A stretch of 17,901 bases of DNA from Methylophilaceae bacterium (GTDB lineage Bacteria > Pseudomonadota > Gammaproteobacteria > Burkholderiales > Methylophilaceae), in the NCBI GenBank assembly GCA_017880825.1, contig JADGRN010000008.1, positions 1-17,901 of the forward strand. The letters are read 5' to 3'. The notes under the pieces are model-generated. The model saw only the letters and a program-made list of their open reading frames with translations. It ran no database searches and was not told where the DNA came from. How positions within the stretch are numbered: the stretch's first letter is position 1; every line of letters starts with the position of its first letter. Shown piece by piece: positions 1 through 7,568 of this stretch. The translations under genes and the position numbers were made by a program.

Positions 1-674
1 ATGGCGGTAAGCACTACATTCGGCTGCAGGTTTTCTTTGCCAAACACCCGACTGACCAGCGAGCCGCCAGTAAAGGCATAATCATAAGTAATCAACGGAT
101 AACGCGTGATTTTTTCCAGTGTCAGCGGCGTATCGGTAAGCAACGGATGCTGATGCGGAGTCACCACACAGCGGTTCCAGCTATAGCAGGGCAGGCAGAC
201 CAAAGACGGATAAGTACTGATGGCTTCGGTGGCGATACCGATATCAGCCTCGCCCCTGGCGACCTGCTCGGCAACTTGCGTCGGATTGCCCTGATGGATA
301 TGCAGCCGCACGCCGGGGAACTGCTGCGTAAAAACTTTGACCGCGGCAGGCAGGCGATAACGGGCCTGCGTGTGCGTGGTGGCGATGGTCAGTGTGCCGG
401 TCTCTTCATGAGTGAATTCCTCGCCCACGCGCTTGATGTTCTCCAACTCGCGCATGACGCGCTCGGCCAACTCCAGTATGATCTTGCCTGGCTCAGTGAT
501 GCCGATTAAGCGCTTGCCGTTGCGCTGGAAAATTTTCAGATTGAGCTCTTCTTCCAGCAATTGAATCTGTTTGCTGACACCGGGTTGCGAGGTATGCAGA
601 GCCTCGGCAGCCACTGAAATATTGAGCCCCTGTCTTGCGACTTCTCGCACATAGCGTAGCTGGTGAATTTTCAT
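1..674 (-). CDS. cysB: CysB-type LysR transcriptional regulator (3' end outside window)
   Basis: Transcriptional activator of sulfur assimilation genes, a LysR-family DNA-binding protein that senses N-acetylserine and sulfate in the related enteric CysB. The reading frame starts at ATG 674 (minus) and stays open to the left edge, giving about 224 residues of an expected ~310-325. Seen: N-terminal winged helix-turn-helix with NISVAAEALHTSQPGVSKQI (about residues 18-37), then an effector domain containing TTHTQARYRLP, which places Thr100, Thr102 and Gln103 exactly where enteric CysB contacts its ligand. It is divergent from the TSUP-cysI-cysH-cysDN run, the usual arrangement for a regulator of that operon. 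The paralogue Cbl is an alternative, but the setting favours CysB. Confidence 0.93.
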   Translation of the reverse strand, partial: MKIHQLRYVREVARQGLNISVAAEALHTSQPGVSKQIQLLEEELNLKIFQRNGKRLIGITEPGKIILELAERVMRELENIKRVGEEFTHEETGTLTIATTHTQARYRLPAAVKVFTQQFPGVRLHIHQGNPTQVAEQVARGEADIGIATEAISTYPSLVCLPCYSWNRCVVTPHQHPLLTDTPLTLEKITRYPLITYDYAFTGGSLVSRVFGKENLQPNVVLTA

Positions 675-803
675 AAGCGACCTTGGCCTTAACTTTATAA
701 TCAAATCAGATAAACATAGAATAACATATTATTAAAACATTGGATTTCTTGCTGTTATAGTGTTCAGCTACCTGAATTTGGCCTTAAACAATAGATTTTA
801 AAC
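675..803. promoter_or_regulatory. Divergent promoter region between cysB and the cys operon
   Basis: This 129-bp AT-rich spacer must carry the promoters for cysB (leftward) and the cys operon (rightward). Seen: a TATAGT element at 756-761 that could be a -10 box for the rightward operon but has no good -35 at normal spacing, as is typical of activator-dependent promoters; an AATAA-cata-TTATT dyad at 720-733; and an identical 10-bp direct repeat TTGGCCTTAA at 683-692 and 778-787, close to each start codon. CysB binding here is inferred from gene order, not from a recognised operator. Confidence 0.5.
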
Positions 804-1592
804 ATGGATTTTGCTTACATATTCTCCGGTTTCGCGGTTGGCCTGCTGGTTGGTTTTACCGGCGTTGGCGGCGGCTCGCTGATGACACCTTTGCTGGTAT
901 TTTTATTCAATTTCTCGCCCGCAGTGGCGGTGGGCACAGACCTGCTGTTCGCTTCCATCACCAAAACCTGCGGCGTATGGGTGCATCACGGCACACATGG
1001 CTCAGTAAACTGGAAGATTGTGCGCCAGCTTGCCTATGGCAGCCTGCCAGCGGCGCTACTCACAATCCTGCTGTTACGCTATCTCCACCAGAACAGCAAA
1101 GATATTTCCGGCATCATTACCTACAGCCTGGGTTTCGCCCTGATCCTGACTTCGATCGCGGTGTTGATTCGCTCCTACTTGCAGCGCCATGCTCCGCCAC
1201 TATCCAACGAAAGCAGCGTAGGCCGCTTTGGTGATAAGCAATTACCTTATACGGTTTTCACTGGTTTTGTTCTGGGTGTATTGGTGACACTTTCATCTGT
1301 CGGCGCCGGCGCGCTTGGCACTGTAGCGTTGTTCTTTCTCTATCCGCGGTTGCCCGCGATCAAAATAATCGGTACCGATCTGGCTCACGCCATCCCGCTG
1401 ACGGCGATTGCCGGGCTAGGCCACTTGAGCCTGGGCAATGTGAACCCCACATTGCTATTGAGTCTGTTGATTGGCTCCCTGCCCGGAATTTGGATAGGAA
1501 GCCATCTAAGCGCCAGGATTCCTGATAAAATATTGCGCCCTGCACTGGCCTCGGTATTATTGTTAATCGGCCTTAAATTTGTTCTGAAATAG
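804..1592 (+). CDS. TauE/SafE (TSUP) family membrane transporter
   Basis: Polytopic inner-membrane protein of 262 residues of the TSUP (formerly DUF81) family, which includes sulfite/sulfonate exporters and some sulfate permeases. Seen: two internal repeats, the first with a glycine-rich GFTGVGGGSLMTP segment (about 18-29) followed by AVGTDLL (42-48), the second with SSVGAGALG (164-172) followed by IIGTDLAHA (188-196), plus about eight hydrophobic stretches and a polar central loop near 128-148. It is the first gene of the cys run, 13 bp before cysI, so transport of sulfate in or excess sulfite out is the likely role; the direction cannot be told from sequence. The ATG at 804 has only a weak ribosome binding site. 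Confidence 0.88.
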   Translation: MDFAYIFSGFAVGLLVGFTGVGGGSLMTPLLVFLFNFSPAVAVGTDLLFASITKTCGVWVHHGTHGSVNWKIVRQLAYGSLPAALLTILLLRYLHQNSKDISGIITYSLGFALILTSIAVLIRSYLQRHAPPLSNESSVGRFGDKQLPYTVFTGFVLGVLVTLSSVGAGALGTVALFFLYPRLPAIKIIGTDLAHAIPLTAIAGLGHLSLGNVNPTLLLSLLIGSLPGIWIGSHLSARIPDKILRPALASVLLLIGLKFVLK

Positions 1593-1605
1593 GCAGTTAA
1601 ACGCT

Positions 1606-3288
1606 ATGTATAAATACGACAAAATTGACCAAACCAACGTGGACGAACGCGTTGCCCAGTTTCGCGACCAAACGCGCCGCTTTCTGGCAGGCGAGTTGAC
1701 TGATGACGAATTCCGTCCGCTACGTCTGCGCAATGGTCTGTATATCCAGCGCTATGCGCCGATGTTCAGAATTGCCGTGCCCTACGGCATGCTGGCATCC
1801 AGGCAATTGCGTAAACTGGGTGATATCGCCAAACGCTATGACCGCGGCTATGGCCATTTCAGCACACGGCAGAATCTGCAATTGAACTGGCCAAAACTGG
1901 AAGATGTGCCAGAAATGCTGGCTGAGCTTGCCACTGTAGAGATGCACGCGATTCAAACCTCCGGCAACTGCATCCGCAACATCACCACCGATCAGTTTGC
2001 CGGCATTGCTCCGGATGAAGTGATTGATCCACGCGCCATGGCTGAAATCTTGCGCCAATGGAGCACTTTTCACCCTGAATTCGCGCTGCTTCCACGCAAG
2101 TTCAAGATTGCGGTGTCAGGCACCAAACAAGACCGCGCCGTTGTGCAGGCACACGACATCGGCATGGAGTTCTACCTTGATGCCAATAACCAAGTAGCCA
2201 TCAAGGTTTGGGTGGGCGGCGGCCTCGGGCGCACTCCTATTCTGGGTTCGGTGATCCGGGAATACCTGGAATGGCAACATGCGCTGACCTATTGCGAGGC
2301 CATTATTCGTGTTTACAATCTGCATGGCCGTCGCGACAATATTTTCAAGGCGCGCATCAAGATTTTAGTCAAAGCGCTAGGCATCGATGAATTCCGTCGC
2401 CAGGTCGAAGCAGAATGGCTGCATCTGAAAGACAGCCCCAACACCATTACTGAAGCAGAGCTTAAGCGTGTCAGCCAGCATTTTGAGCAAATGCCTTACG
2501 AAGTATTGCCCGCGCATAATGCGTCGTTTGATGCGGCTATTGCCAGCAATCCTGCGTTTGCCGCATGGGTCAAGCGCTGCGTACACCCGCATAAGCAACC
2601 GGGCTACAGAGCCATAACGCTGTCTCTCAAGCCACACGGCAAAGCGCCTGGCGACGCCACCTCAGAGCAAATGCATGTGGTCGCTGACTTGGCAGACCAA
2701 TACAGCTTCGGTGAACTGCGCGTTTCACATGAGCAAAACCTGATCCTGGCCGACGTCAAACTGAGTGACTTGTTTGCCTTATGGGGAAAAGCCCGCAAGC
2801 ACGGCTTGGCAACGCCCAATATCGGCCTGCTTACCGACATCATCTGCTGCCCGGGCGGCGATTTCTGCTCGCTGGCAAATGCCAAGAGCATCCCGATTGC
2901 CGAGGCCATCCAGCAGCAATTTGACAACCTTGATTATCTGCATGATATCGGCGAGATCGAAATCAATATCTCGGGCTGCATGAATGGTTGCGGCCATCAC
3001 AGTGTCGGTCATATCGGCATTCTGGGCGTGGATAAAGACGGTTCGGAGTGGTATCAAGTCAGCATCGGCGGCAAGCAGGGCAACGATGCCAGCCTGGGCA
3101 GCGTGATTGGGCCTTCCTTTGCTGCGGAAGAAATGCCCGACGTGGTACAACGCCTGATCGATGTCTATGTGCAGCAACGCACCCCTGAAGAACGCTTCAT
3201 CGATACTGTCCGCCGCTTGGGCATTGCGCCATTCAAGGCACGCGTCTATGCGGATAAAGATGTACATAAGGAAGTTGCGCATGCCTAG
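1606..3288 (+). CDS. cysI: Assimilatory sulfite reductase hemoprotein (nitrite/sulfite reductase family)
   Basis: Cytoplasmic siroheme/[4Fe-4S] enzyme that reduces sulfite to sulfide, 560 residues, the normal size for CysI-type proteins. Seen: two ferredoxin-like half domains; FSTRQNLQLNWP (85-96) and TSGNCIRNITTD (118-129) in the siroheme pocket region; and the cluster ligands Cys415-x5-Cys421 (CPGGDFC) and Cys458-x3-Cys462 (CMNGC). The paralogous assimilatory nitrite reductases share this fold, but position between a TSUP gene and cysH fixes the role as sulfite reduction. No cysJ flavoprotein gene is present, so electrons probably come from a ferredoxin or a partner outside the window. The last 8 bp overlap the next gene. 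Confidence 0.93.
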   Translation: MYKYDKIDQTNVDERVAQFRDQTRRFLAGELTDDEFRPLRLRNGLYIQRYAPMFRIAVPYGMLASRQLRKLGDIAKRYDRGYGHFSTRQNLQLNWPKLEDVPEMLAELATVEMHAIQTSGNCIRNITTDQFAGIAPDEVIDPRAMAEILRQWSTFHPEFALLPRKFKIAVSGTKQDRAVVQAHDIGMEFYLDANNQVAIKVWVGGGLGRTPILGSVIREYLEWQHALTYCEAIIRVYNLHGRRDNIFKARIKILVKALGIDEFRRQVEAEWLHLKDSPNTITEAELKRVSQHFEQMPYEVLPAHNASFDAAIASNPAFAAWVKRCVHPHKQPGYRAITLSLKPHGKAPGDATSEQMHVVADLADQYSFGELRVSHEQNLILADVKLSDLFALWGKARKHGLATPNIGLLTDIICCPGGDFCSLANAKSIPIAEAIQQQFDNLDYLHDIGEIEINISGCMNGCGHHSVGHIGILGVDKDGSEWYQVSIGGKQGNDASLGSVIGPSFAAEEMPDVVQRLIDVYVQQRTPEERFIDTVRRLGIAPFKARVYADKDVHKEVAHA

Positions 3289-3898
3289 TTCAAACCTCAT
3301 TCGCGGTAACGCAATCGTTGCTAACGAATGGACATGCGTCACGCTACCTCCTCCCGCTGAAGAAACGGTGCGCAAGCAGGCCGGGAAAGTCGTGCTGTTC
3401 AAGCTGACCGGTGAAGTCAGCGCAACGCCTGAACAAATTGCGGCTACGCAGATTCCGGCAAGCGGCAAAGTATTGGTGCCGCTATCCGTCTGGCTTGCGC
3501 GCAAACAGGAGCTGGCCGGTCGCCTGGATAAAGGCGAACTTGGCGTCTGGCTGGATACGCATGAGTTGATTGAGTCGCTGGTCGAAGGCGAAGCTGATCT
3601 CAACGACTTCCCACTGATCGGCGTGCATGTTGAGCGCTGTGCCGATGGCCGCATCTTCTCCATCGCCACCCTGCTGCGCACGCGCTATGGCTACAACAAC
3701 GAACTGCGGGCCTTTGGCGATGTGTTGCGCGACCAACTGTTTTTCCTCAAACGTTGTGGCTTCGATAGCTTTTTAATTCGCGCCGATCGCTCTGCCGAAG
3801 AAGCCCTCGCCAGCCTGAAAGATTTTTCTGCGCCCTATCAGGGCGCGGTAGACGATCAACTACCCATTTGGCGGCGCATCAACCGCAATGCACTATGA
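3281..3898 (+). CDS. DUF934 domain protein of the sulfite reductase operon
   Basis: A 205-residue soluble protein of the DUF934 family, found beside cysI in many beta- and gammaproteobacteria, biochemical role unproven. Start chosen at ATG 3281, which overlaps the cysI stop by 8 bp and suggests translational coupling; an in-frame start further upstream would lie wholly inside cysI. Seen: no signal peptide or membrane segment, a hydrophobic core VLVPLSVWLARKQEL near residues 64-78, and the conserved-looking stretch FPLIGVHVERCADGRIFSIA followed by LLRTRYGYNNELRAFGDVLRD in the second half. Its stop overlaps the cysH start by 4 bp. Context suggests an accessory factor for sulfite or APS reduction; that is inference. 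Confidence 0.85.
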   Translation: MPSSNLIRGNAIVANEWTCVTLPPPAEETVRKQAGKVVLFKLTGEVSATPEQIAATQIPASGKVLVPLSVWLARKQELAGRLDKGELGVWLDTHELIESLVEGEADLNDFPLIGVHVERCADGRIFSIATLLRTRYGYNNELRAFGDVLRDQLFFLKRCGFDSFLIRADRSAEEALASLKDFSAPYQGAVDDQLPIWRRINRNAL

Positions 3899-4656
3899 AT
3901 GGTGAAGTTTCACTGCTGCGGCCAGCTGTCAGCAACCCGGCCACACGCCCGGAGCTTAGCGATACTCTGCGCGCATCGGTAATGGCCAGGCGTACGCAGG
4001 TCACTGAACTGCTGAAAAAGGCCGTGAGTGAATTCGGCAACGAGATAACCTTTGCCAACAGCATGGGCGCCGAGGATATGGTACTCACCGACATCATCCT
4101 GCGCGAACAACTGCCCATCGAGATTTTCTCGCTGGATACCGGACGTTTACCCGTCGAGACTTACGATTTGATGGCCGAGGTCGAAAAAACCTACCACACC
4201 AGATTGAAGATATTTTTCCCACGTTCTGATACGGTTGAAAATTACGTACAAAGCAACGGTATCAATGCCTTTTATGAATCCATCGACCTGCGCAAAGCCT
4301 GCTGCCATATGCGTAAAGTCGAGCCTTTAGGCCGCGCGTTGAAAGGCAAAAAAGCCTGGGTTACCGGCATGCGCGCGCAGCAATCTGCCACTCGTGCTGA
4401 TTTACCGTTGCGCGAGTTTGATGAAAGCCATGGCCTGGAGAAATTCAACCCGCTGTCCGACTGGACCGAGCAGGAAACCTGGGCTTATATCCGCATGCAT
4501 GAAGTGCCCTACAACAAGCTGCATGACCAGTTTTACCCAAGCATAGGCTGTGCGCCCTGCACGCGCGCGGTTGCCGTGGGCGAGGATGTGCGCGCTGGCC
4601 GCTGGTGGTGGGAAGACCCAGCATCAAAAGAATGCGGCTTGCACGTAAAAAAATAA
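3895..4656 (+). CDS. cysH: Assimilatory adenylyl-sulfate (APS) reductase
   Basis: Reduces activated sulfate (APS) to sulfite using thioredoxin-type thiols; cytoplasmic, 253 residues. Start chosen at ATG 3895, which forms an ATGA overlap with the DUF934 stop; a longer in-frame start at 3868 would lie inside the upstream gene. Seen: PP-loop type N-terminal half with FANSMGAEDMVL (53-64) and SLDTGRLP (79-86), cysteine pairs Cys136-Cys137 (KACCHMRK) and Cys219-x2-Cys222 (GCAPC), and the C-terminal catalytic KECGLH with Cys247. The two cysteine pairs bind a [4Fe-4S] cluster and mark the enzyme as APS reductase rather than the cluster-free PAPS reductase, which agrees with the absence of cysC nearby. 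Confidence 0.94.
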   Translation: MNGEVSLLRPAVSNPATRPELSDTLRASVMARRTQVTELLKKAVSEFGNEITFANSMGAEDMVLTDIILREQLPIEIFSLDTGRLPVETYDLMAEVEKTYHTRLKIFFPRSDTVENYVQSNGINAFYESIDLRKACCHMRKVEPLGRALKGKKAWVTGMRAQQSATRADLPLREFDESHGLEKFNPLSDWTEQETWAYIRMHEVPYNKLHDQFYPSIGCAPCTRAVAVGEDVRAGRWWWEDPASKECGLHVKK

Positions 4657-4758
4657 AATCTATTCACCACCGATAAAAACGGATGAACGCCGATTTTGGC
4701 GAAACATCTTTTTCTCGACTATTAGTTGTCGACGGTTAAAACAAATTTTTAGAGAATT
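4657..4758 (+). other. cysH-cysD spacer with small dyads and degenerate CCGAT/CGGAT repeats
   Basis: The only sizeable gap inside the cys run, 102 bp and noncoding. Seen: a run of near-repeats with CCGAT, CGGAT and CCGAT at 4671-4696, resembling the degenerate dispersed intergenic repeats common in proteobacterial chromosomes; a small dyad CGCC/GGCG at 4688-4701; and a second dyad TCGAC/GTCGA at 4715-4732. There is no T-tract, so neither dyad is a convincing terminator. The AGAGAA just before the cysD ATG may serve as ribosome binding site. A secondary promoter for cysDN is possible but not identified. Confidence 0.4.
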
Positions 4759-5673
4759 ATGACGACTTTGACTAAACAAACTTTATCCCACCTCGACTGG
4801 TTGGAATCCGAAGCGATTTACATCCTGCGTGAAGTCGCCGGCCAGTGCTCCAACCCGGTGCTGCTGTTCTCCGGCGGCAAGGATTCGCTGTGCATACTGC
4901 GTCTGGCCGAGAAAGCTTTTCGCCCCGGCCGCTTCCCTTTTCCGCTGATGCATATTGATACTGGCCATAACTATCAGGAAGTCATCGATTTCCGCGACCA
5001 GCGCGCTGCCGAGCTGGGCGAGCGCCTGATCGTGCGTTCTGTGGAAGACTCCATGAAACGCGGCAGCGTCGTGCTTAAATCAGCGGACGAGCCGCGCAAC
5101 AAGCACCAGTCAGTCACGCTGCTGGAAGCGATCGAAGAATTTGGTTTTGACTGCTGCATCGGCGGGGCGCGCCGTGATGAGGAGAAAGCCCGCGCCAAGG
5201 AACGCATCATGAGCTTCCGTGACGAATTCGGCCAATGGGATCCGAAGAATCAGCGCCCTGAGCTGTGGAACCTGTACAACGCGCGTTCGCACAAGGGCGA
5301 GAACATTCGCGCCTTCCCCATCTCCAATTGGACTGAGATGGATGTCTGGCAATATATCGAGCGCGAAAAGCTAGAGTTGCCAAGTATTTACTTCGCGCAC
5401 ACCCGCCCTATCGTGCGCCGCAGCGGCGCCATCGTACCCGTGACGCCGATCACTCCGGCCAAGCCGGGTGAGCAGGTGGAAGATTTGCTGGTGCGCTTCC
5501 GTACCGTCGGTGATATTACCTGCACGGCGCCGGTTGAGAGCGATGCTGATACGGTATCCAAAATCGTGATTGAAACAGCTACAACGACCATTACCGAACG
5601 CGGCGCCACGCGTCTGGACGACCAGACCTCCGATGCTTCAATGGAGCAGCGTAAAAAAGAAGGTTACTTTTAA
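4759..5673 (+). CDS. cysD: Sulfate adenylyltransferase subunit 2 (ATP sulfurylase small subunit)
   Basis: Catalytic subunit that forms APS from sulfate and ATP, working with the GTPase CysN; cytoplasmic, 304 residues, the family's usual length. Seen: N-terminal LTHLDWLE-like start (LSHLDWLESEAIYILREVA), the PP-loop SGGKDS at 38-43, HIDTGHNYQEVIDFRD, CCIGGARRDEEKARAKER, FPISNWTEMDVWQYI, and the conserved C-terminal RKKEGYF. It is followed after 13 bp by cysN, the invariant partner gene. Confidence 0.97.
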   Translation: MTTLTKQTLSHLDWLESEAIYILREVAGQCSNPVLLFSGGKDSLCILRLAEKAFRPGRFPFPLMHIDTGHNYQEVIDFRDQRAAELGERLIVRSVEDSMKRGSVVLKSADEPRNKHQSVTLLEAIEEFGFDCCIGGARRDEEKARAKERIMSFRDEFGQWDPKNQRPELWNLYNARSHKGENIRAFPISNWTEMDVWQYIEREKLELPSIYFAHTRPIVRRSGAIVPVTPITPAKPGEQVEDLLVRFRTVGDITCTAPVESDADTVSKIVIETATTTITERGATRLDDQTSDASMEQRKKEGYF

Positions 5674-5686
5674 GGTTTTATATACA

Positions 5687-6982
5687 ATGTCCAAGATTGA
5701 AAATTTACCAACCCATAACGATAGCCTGCTGCGCTTCATGACCTGCGGCAGCGTCGATGACGGCAAGAGCACGCTGATCGGACGCCTGCTGTTCGACACC
5801 AAGACCATCCTGGCTGATACCCTGACGCAGATTACGCGCACCTCGAAAAAGCGCGGCCTCGATGTGGTGGATCTGTCGTTGCTGACCGACGGACTGCAAG
5901 CCGAACGTGAGCAAGGCATCACCATCGACGTCGCCTACCGCTACTTCTCCACCGGCACGCGCAAATATATCATCGCCGATGCGCCAGGCCATGAGCAGTA
6001 CACGCGCAACATGGTCACGGCGGCGTCCACCGCCAACCTGGCGATTATTCTGATTGATGCGCGCAAGGGCGTGCTGACGCAGACCCGCCGCCATTCTTTC
6101 CTGGCACATCTGGTCGGCATTCCGCATATTGTTGTCGCAATCAACAAAATGGACCTGGTCAATTACGACCAAACCGTTTATGACAGGATTTGCGCGGATT
6201 ATCTGGCCTTTGCTACCGAAATCGGCCTGCAGCGCGATGGGCACGACATTTGCTTCATCCCGATGTCGGCGCTGAATGGCGACATGCTGGTTGACCGAGG
6301 CAAGTCTATGCCCTGGTACAGCGGACCAACCATGATAGAAATCCTGGAATCCGCGCCGCCTGCACATTCCGAGCAGGCTGAACAATTCCGCTTTCCGGTA
6401 CAATTCGTCTGCCGCCCGCAGGCGTCTGATGATCCTGAGCTGCATGATTTCCGCGGCTTCATGGGCCGTATAGAAGCTGGTGAAATCGGTATCGGCGACG
6501 AGGTAACTGTGTTGCCGTCTGGTTTGAGTTCGCGCGTCAAAGCCATACAGATTGGCGATGAGAAAATACCACACGCCATCACCGAACAGTCTATTACGCT
6601 GCTGCTGGAAGATGAAATCGATACCTCGCGCGGCGACATGATCGTCAAGACCGGACAAGCCCCCGAGCCTGTGAAGCAAATCGAAGCCATGCTGTGCTGG
6701 CTATCGGAGACTCCGCTTTCCACGGCCCGCACTTACATCGTGCGGCATACCACGCGCGAATCCAAGGCTAAAGTCGGTGAGATCAGTTATAAAGTAGACG
6801 TGAATACCCTGGAACAATTACCCACCCAAGGTTTGGCCATGAACGACATCGCCCGTATCAGCTTCAAACTCGCAAAGCCGTTGATGGTCGACCCCTATGC
6901 CGTCAACCGTGCCACCGGCGCCTTCATCCTGATTGATGAATCCACCAACAACACGGTGGGTGCGGGGATGATAGAAGGCTGA
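5687..6982 (+). CDS. cysN: Sulfate adenylyltransferase subunit 1 (GTPase subunit)
   Basis: EF-Tu-like GTPase that couples GTP hydrolysis to APS formation by CysD. Start taken at ATG 5687, 13 bp after the cysD stop, giving 431 residues that begin MSKIENLPTHND; a longer frame from 5570 would overlap cysD by over 100 bp and adds no family sequence. Seen: P-loop GSVDDGKST (21-29), switch region EREQGITIDVAYRYF, DAPGH (98-102) and NKMD (153-156), followed by beta-barrel domains. It is a stand-alone CysN without the fused CysC kinase found in NodQ-type proteins, in agreement with APS rather than PAPS being reduced. Confidence 0.96.
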   Translation: MSKIENLPTHNDSLLRFMTCGSVDDGKSTLIGRLLFDTKTILADTLTQITRTSKKRGLDVVDLSLLTDGLQAEREQGITIDVAYRYFSTGTRKYIIADAPGHEQYTRNMVTAASTANLAIILIDARKGVLTQTRRHSFLAHLVGIPHIVVAINKMDLVNYDQTVYDRICADYLAFATEIGLQRDGHDICFIPMSALNGDMLVDRGKSMPWYSGPTMIEILESAPPAHSEQAEQFRFPVQFVCRPQASDDPELHDFRGFMGRIEAGEIGIGDEVTVLPSGLSSRVKAIQIGDEKIPHAITEQSITLLLEDEIDTSRGDMIVKTGQAPEPVKQIEAMLCWLSETPLSTARTYIVRHTTRESKAKVGEISYKVDVNTLEQLPTQGLAMNDIARISFKLAKPLMVDPYAVNRATGAFILIDESTNNTVGAGMIEG

Positions 6983-6991
6983 TAAAATAAC

Positions 6992-7010
6992 GCTTTAGTT
7001 TGGCTAAAGC
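6992..7010 (+). other. Small inverted repeat between cysN and fdxA
   Basis: A perfect 7-bp dyad GCTTTAG / CTAAAGC with a 5-base loop sits in the 50-bp cysN-fdxA gap, 11 bp before the GAGGAG ribosome binding site of fdxA (7021-7026). No T-tract follows, so it is not a standard terminator. It could shape or stabilise the 5' end of an fdxA message; no function is shown. Confidence 0.35.
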
Positions 7011-7032
7011 AAAGCACCAAGAGGAGAAATAA

Positions 7033-7356
7033 ATGACTTACGTTGTGACTGAAAGTTGTATCAAATGTAAATATACCGACTGCGTAGATGTATGCCCGGT
7101 AGATTGCTTCGTGGAAGGCCCCAACTTCCTCGCCATCAACCCGGACGAATGCATTGACTGCACGCTGTGCGTCGCAGAGTGCCCGGTAGAAGCCATTTTC
7201 GCCGAGGATGATGTACCTGCCGACCAGCAGGAATACATCGAACTGAATGCACGCCTATCCGCCCTGTGGCCAACGATCACTTCCAGGAAAGACGCGCTGC
7301 CGGATGCCGATCAATACAGCAAGGTAAAGGACAAGCGTAAGTTGCTGATTGAATAA
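7033..7356 (+). CDS. fdxA: 7Fe ferredoxin, FdxA type ([3Fe-4S][4Fe-4S])
   Basis: Small cytoplasmic electron carrier, 107 residues, typical FdxA length. Seen: start [20 protein letters not shown] and a cysteine pattern that matches Azotobacter ferredoxin I: Cys9, Cys17 and Cys50 for the [3Fe-4S] cluster, Cys21, Cys40, Cys43 and Cys46 for the [4Fe-4S] cluster, with Cys12 and Cys25 as the extra cysteines of the family. A strong GAGGAG ribosome binding site lies at 7021-7026. It follows cysN by 50 bp and ends at a strong terminator, so it may be the last gene of the cys operon; donating electrons to CysI is an inference. FdxA is also common outside cys loci. Confidence 0.95.
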   Translation: MTYVVTESCIKCKYTDCVDVCPVDCFVEGPNFLAINPDECIDCTLCVAECPVEAIFAEDDVPADQQEYIELNARLSALWPTITSRKDALPDADQYSKVKDKRKLLIE

Positions 7357-7377
7357 GGCTTCGGCATTTAAATAAAC

Positions 7378-7407
7378 AAAAACGCCAGCTAGATGCTGGC
7401 GTTTTTT
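7378..7407 (+). terminator. Rho-independent terminator after fdxA
   Basis: A perfect 9-bp G+C-rich stem AACGCCAGC / GCTGGCGTT (7381-7389 with 7395-7403) with a 5-base loop, flanked by A's on the left and a T-tract on the right, begins 21 bp after the fdxA stop. The A and T flanks mean it could also stop transcription coming leftward out of the cassette array. Confidence 0.92.
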
Positions 7408-7499
7408 ATTGCCGGCTTTGCCCTAACCCACTGCTAAGCTGGGATTTTTAGCTCACCGGTTCGGGCGAATCGGGTAAATAACTATTGTCGATAGAGTTG

Positions 7500-7568
7500 T
7501 CTTAACGTTTGACATGAGCGGCAGGCACCAACTTGCCGGTGGCTGTCCGCTCAATGGAAGAGTTAGAG
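7500..7568 (-). repeat. attC site A (end of the PAP2-hydrolase cassette)
   Basis: 69 bp. Core end TCTTAAC (7500-7506) and far end GTTAGAG (7562-7568), each one mismatch from consensus; the hydrolase stop codon lies inside the far end. Inner stem: TGAGCGG/CCGCTCA (7515-7521 with 7547-7553), CAG/CTG and CACC/GGTG, loop 7530-7537, with a single unpaired T at 7546, like the extrahelical bases that set strand choice in attC sites. Confidence 0.8.

Noticed and set aside
2779..3681. Minus-strand open frame across the cysI-DUF934 junction (300 codons)
   Set aside because: Antisense shadow of two confirmed genes with low-complexity Ser/Arg/Ala-rich translation and no family features.
5705..6679. Long minus-strand open frame opposite cysN (324 codons)
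   Set aside because: It lies wholly antisense to a well-conserved cysN, has no recognisable domain, and its codons reflect the opposite strand's third positions.
7408..7499. Further attC or gene between the fdxA terminator and site A
   Set aside because: CCCTAAC occurs near 7421 but without a partner box or stem, and no open frame or ribosome binding site is visible.
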